Origin: an uncultured Bacilli bacterium
GTDB lineage: Bacteria; Bacillota_I; Bacilli_A; RF39; UBA660
Direction of reading: 5' to 3'
Assembly (NCBI GenBank): GCA_944363685.1
Contig: CALVUV010000072.1
Location: 1 to 6,922 of the forward strand
Length of the DNA: 6,922 nucleotides
In this document: positions 5,438-6,922 of the stretch, piece after piece
Layout: every line of letters starts with the position of its first letter
Numbering within the stretch: position 1 is the stretch's first letter
Translations under genes and position numbers: made by a program
Notes under the pieces: generated by a model
Told to the model about the DNA's origin: nothing
Databases searched by the model: none
The model's input: the letters and a program-made list of their open reading frames with translations, nothing else

Positions 5438-6724
5438 CTAAGGCTTTAAAGCTGTTATAGGTATAATATAAATACCTGTTTCTTCATCTTTTACCACTGC
5501 ATCCCATAATCCACATATAATACATTTAAATTTAGGCTCTACTTTTACTTCATTAGAAAACTTTGTTAAACTTTCTTTAGCACTTTCTATTTCATTTGTT
5601 CCTAACTTAATCTCAATCGCACCATACTCACCAGTAGGGAGTTCAACAATCGCATCAACTTCTACACCATTATTATTATTTCTGTAATGATAAAGTTTTC
5701 CATCTAAACTCTCTATATATATTCTTAAATCTCTTTCTACTAAGGCTTCAAACATTAAACCAAAAGTTCTTATATCATTTTCTAATATTTTAGGCGTAAT
5801 AGAAAGAATTGCACAAGCAAGTGAGGGATCAGTAAAGTGTCTTTTTGATGATTTTCCAACTCTTTCTTTAGATCTTAAATTAGTTGTATAAGCTTCTTGA
5901 TTTTCAAGTAAATATAAATTCTCTAAAATATTTAAATAATCTGCAATAGTATTTCTACTTACAGTGTATTCTTCATCCGTTGCTAACTCTTCAATATCTC
6001 TTATTAAGGTATTATTACTTACAACTGTACTTTCATTTCTAGCAAGAGATTTTAATAACATTCGCATTTTATTTTTGTCTCTTAAAACTCCATCTTTAGA
6101 AATATCAGATTCTAAAACTGCATTTATATAACTTTGAGGTAATATATGTAAGTCATTATCGTTAGTAGATATATTTTCGGGCCAACCACCTCTAACTATC
6201 ATTTTCGCAAGTCCTTCATAAGTAGGTTTTATTTTGGCCGTTTTACATATTTTTTTACCTTCAAACATATCAGTTAATGATATTTCTCCAGTTGAATCTC
6301 CTGATTCGTAAAGACTCATAGAATACATTTTTAATCTATCTATTCTTCCTGCCCCAGAATGATGTATTTTACTTTTATCTCTAATAGTAGTAGATTCTGT
6401 TAAAATATATTTTCCTTTTATTTTATCCATATCACATCTATGTCTAACGGCATCCCATACAGCAGGTATTCTTCCCCACTCATCTATTAATTCTGGATAA
6501 TCTTCGCCGAGTATAAGACCAACATCGATTTCTGCTTTTGCCCTTGTATTATAATTTTCTTCAGTCTCATCCAAATAAATGGCAGAATTACAATGATTAA
6601 GAGAAGTCCAAGTCTTACCACACCATTTTGGGCCTTCTATTGAGACTGCCCCAAATACATTTAAATACCTTGATAACTTGTCATCTATTAATCTTTTACG
6701 ATATTTTTCTTTCGCTGGATTCAT
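5438..6724 (-). CDS. AAA ATPase with DUF4143 PD-(D/E)XK-like C-terminus (COG1373 type), copy 2
   Basis: 428 aa from the ATG at 6724; an alternative GTG at 6733 lies inside the Shine-Dalgarno AAGGTGAT and would add only three residues. Same architecture as copy 1: Walker A GPKWCGKT (31-38), Walker B LIDE (79-82), HHSGAGRI (121-128), a winged-helix-like segment with SRNTIADYLNILENLYLL (256-273), FEALVERDL (326-334), EVDAI with Asp357 and AIEIK with Glu371/Lys373. One oddity is TEST at 109-112, where copy 1 and the usual family have T-G-S-S/T at the sensor position; Glu110 replaces Gly. The two copies share an almost identical initiation region (GGTGATAAAYATG), closely similar N-termini (about three quarters identical over the first 50 residues) and the same final nine residues, ending PITALKP, so they stem from a duplication. 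It has its own promoter and repeat set, and no terminator separates it from copy 1. Confidence 0.88.
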   Translation of the reverse strand: MNPAKEKYRKRLIDDKLSRYLNVFGAVSIEGPKWCGKTWTSLNHCNSAIYLDETEENYNTRAKAEIDVGLILGEDYPELIDEWGRIPAVWDAVRHRCDMDKIKGKYILTESTTIRDKSKIHHSGAGRIDRLKMYSMSLYESGDSTGEISLTDMFEGKKICKTAKIKPTYEGLAKMIVRGGWPENISTNDNDLHILPQSYINAVLESDISKDGVLRDKNKMRMLLKSLARNESTVVSNNTLIRDIEELATDEEYTVSRNTIADYLNILENLYLLENQEAYTTNLRSKERVGKSSKRHFTDPSLACAILSITPKILENDIRTFGLMFEALVERDLRIYIESLDGKLYHYRNNNNGVEVDAIVELPTGEYGAIEIKLGTNEIESAKESLTKFSNEVKVEPKFKCIICGLWDAVVKDEETGIYIIPITALKP

Positions 6725-6746
6725 ATTTATCACCTTCTTTGTTACT

Positions 6747-6775
6747 ATTATGCATCTTTTTGTAACAATTTACAA
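6747..6775 (-). promoter_or_regulatory. Promoter of ATPase copy 2
   Basis: On the minus strand TTGTAA (6770-6775), a 17-bp spacer and CATAAT (6747-6752, 5 of 6). The start near 6740 gives about a 16-nt leader to the ATG at 6724. It is placed relative to its gene like the copy 1 promoter. The -35 forms one arm of an inverted repeat (6760-6775). Confidence 0.6.
6760..6775. repeat. Operator-like inverted repeat over the copy 2 promoter
   Basis: TTGTAA (6760-6765) and TTACAA (6770-6775) are perfect inverted arms around a 4-bp centre. One arm is exactly the -35 hexamer of the copy 2 promoter and the other lies in its spacer. The size and place suit a dimeric repressor site. Copy 1 has no counterpart, so this could be a separate layer of control or chance. 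Confidence 0.4.
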
Positions 6776-6789
6776 GCTTTTTGCAATCA

Positions 6790-6848
6790 TTGTGCAACTT
6801 TCTTTGATTTTATTGTGCAGTTTTCCTGAATTAGACTGTGCAACTTTC
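6790..6848 (-). repeat. Three 13-bp direct repeats, 23-bp period (set 2)
   Basis: On the minus strand, in order of transcription: GAAAGTTGCACAG (6836-6848), GAAAACTGCACAA (6813-6825), GAAAGTTGCACAA (6790-6802). Consensus GAAARYTGCACA, period exactly 23 bp, spacers unrelated. They share the frame GAAARNTGNRYA with set 1 but differ consistently at positions 6, 9 and 10. A fourth, decayed unit may lie at about 6768-6780, over the -35 of copy 2 (7 of 13 positions). Confidence 0.85.
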
Positions 6849-6922
6849 ACTATTAATATTATTAAACTAATAAAGAAAGTTATACTTTTATTTTTTTAGA
6901 ATAAGTTTTATTAGGTGAAGTA
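6849..6922. other. AT-rich tail upstream of set 2, no gene assigned
   Basis: No ribosome site with a frame is seen. Read leftward, CTAATAAA (6906-6913) and TTTATTAG (6867-6874) form an 8-bp inverted repeat with a loop of about 31 nt, which might be the remains of a terminator for a gene lying beyond the right edge. The support is weak. Confidence 0.2.

Noticed and set aside
4038..6724. Transposon unit bounded by inverted repeats around the ATPase pair
   Set aside because: I found no matching terminal inverted repeats or target duplication flanking the pair. The upstream repeats are direct, and no counterpart lies after copy 1 at 3980-4037.
5360..6848. CRISPR-like arrays
   Set aside because: The repeats are only 13 bp with 10-bp spacers, three copies each, and no cas gene is present. 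They overlap or adjoin promoters, which fits operators or iterons better.
6678..6899. 73-codon plus-strand open frame
   Set aside because: It crosses the start of ATPase copy 2, its promoter and the direct repeats. The hydrophobic translation comes from T-rich DNA and there is no Shine-Dalgarno site.

Overview
The window is AT-rich and every gene in it is read leftward (minus strand). Genes are tightly packed, Shine-Dalgarno sites are of the AGGAGG/AAGGTGA type, and sigma-A-like promoters and T-tract hairpin terminators can be recognised. TGA is used as a stop. The gene content points to a low-GC member of the Bacillota, probably an uncultured gut lineage of the Bacilli/RF39/Erysipelotrichales or similar Clostridia kind. 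It comprises a SipW-type secreted protein with a C-terminal DUF6273-like domain, a pilin-like small protein, a VUT-family transporter, an Rpn-family nuclease and COG1373/DUF4143 ATPases. The lineage is an inference from gene families, not from a marker gene.

Right to left, in the direction of transcription. (1) 6724-5438 and 5321-4038 hold two tandem paralogues of 428 and 427 aa. Each has an AAA ATPase domain, a winged-helix-like middle and a DUF4143 PD-(D/E)XK-like C-terminus. Each has its own promoter, and upstream of each promoter lies its own set of three 13-bp direct repeats with an exact 23-bp period. The two sets fit one frame, GAAARNTGNRYA, but differ at fixed central positions (GAAAAGTGRGYAA against GAAARYTGCACA). 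This is the most interesting signal in the window: a duplicated ATPase-nuclease module whose DNA repeats diverged along with the protein. (2) 3979-3524 encodes a small lipoprotein, probably DUF1307/YehR-like, closed by a strong hairpin terminator. (3) 3454-1066 is an operon of three genes: a VUT-family (queuosine-precursor transporter-like) membrane protein, a small single-pass pilin-like protein overlapping it by 4 bp, and a secreted SipW/TasA-type protein only 2 bp further on. Two consecutive terminators end it. (4) 985-729 is a non-coding leader with two promoters and a possible 12-codon leader peptide. (5) 728-1 is the start of an Rpn-family PD-(D/E)XK nuclease/putative transposase that begins at TTG and runs off the left edge.

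Three of the seven main genes (the two DUF4143 proteins and Rpn) carry PD-(D/E)XK-type nuclease folds, so the window has an accessory, DNA-transaction flavour flanking a cell-surface operon. No tRNA, rRNA, CRISPR array, classical insertion sequence or riboswitch was seen. Stretches without a confident gene are 729-1065 (leader and terminators, described below) and 6725-6922 (promoter, operator-like inverted repeat, direct repeats, then about 74 bp with nothing I can assign).
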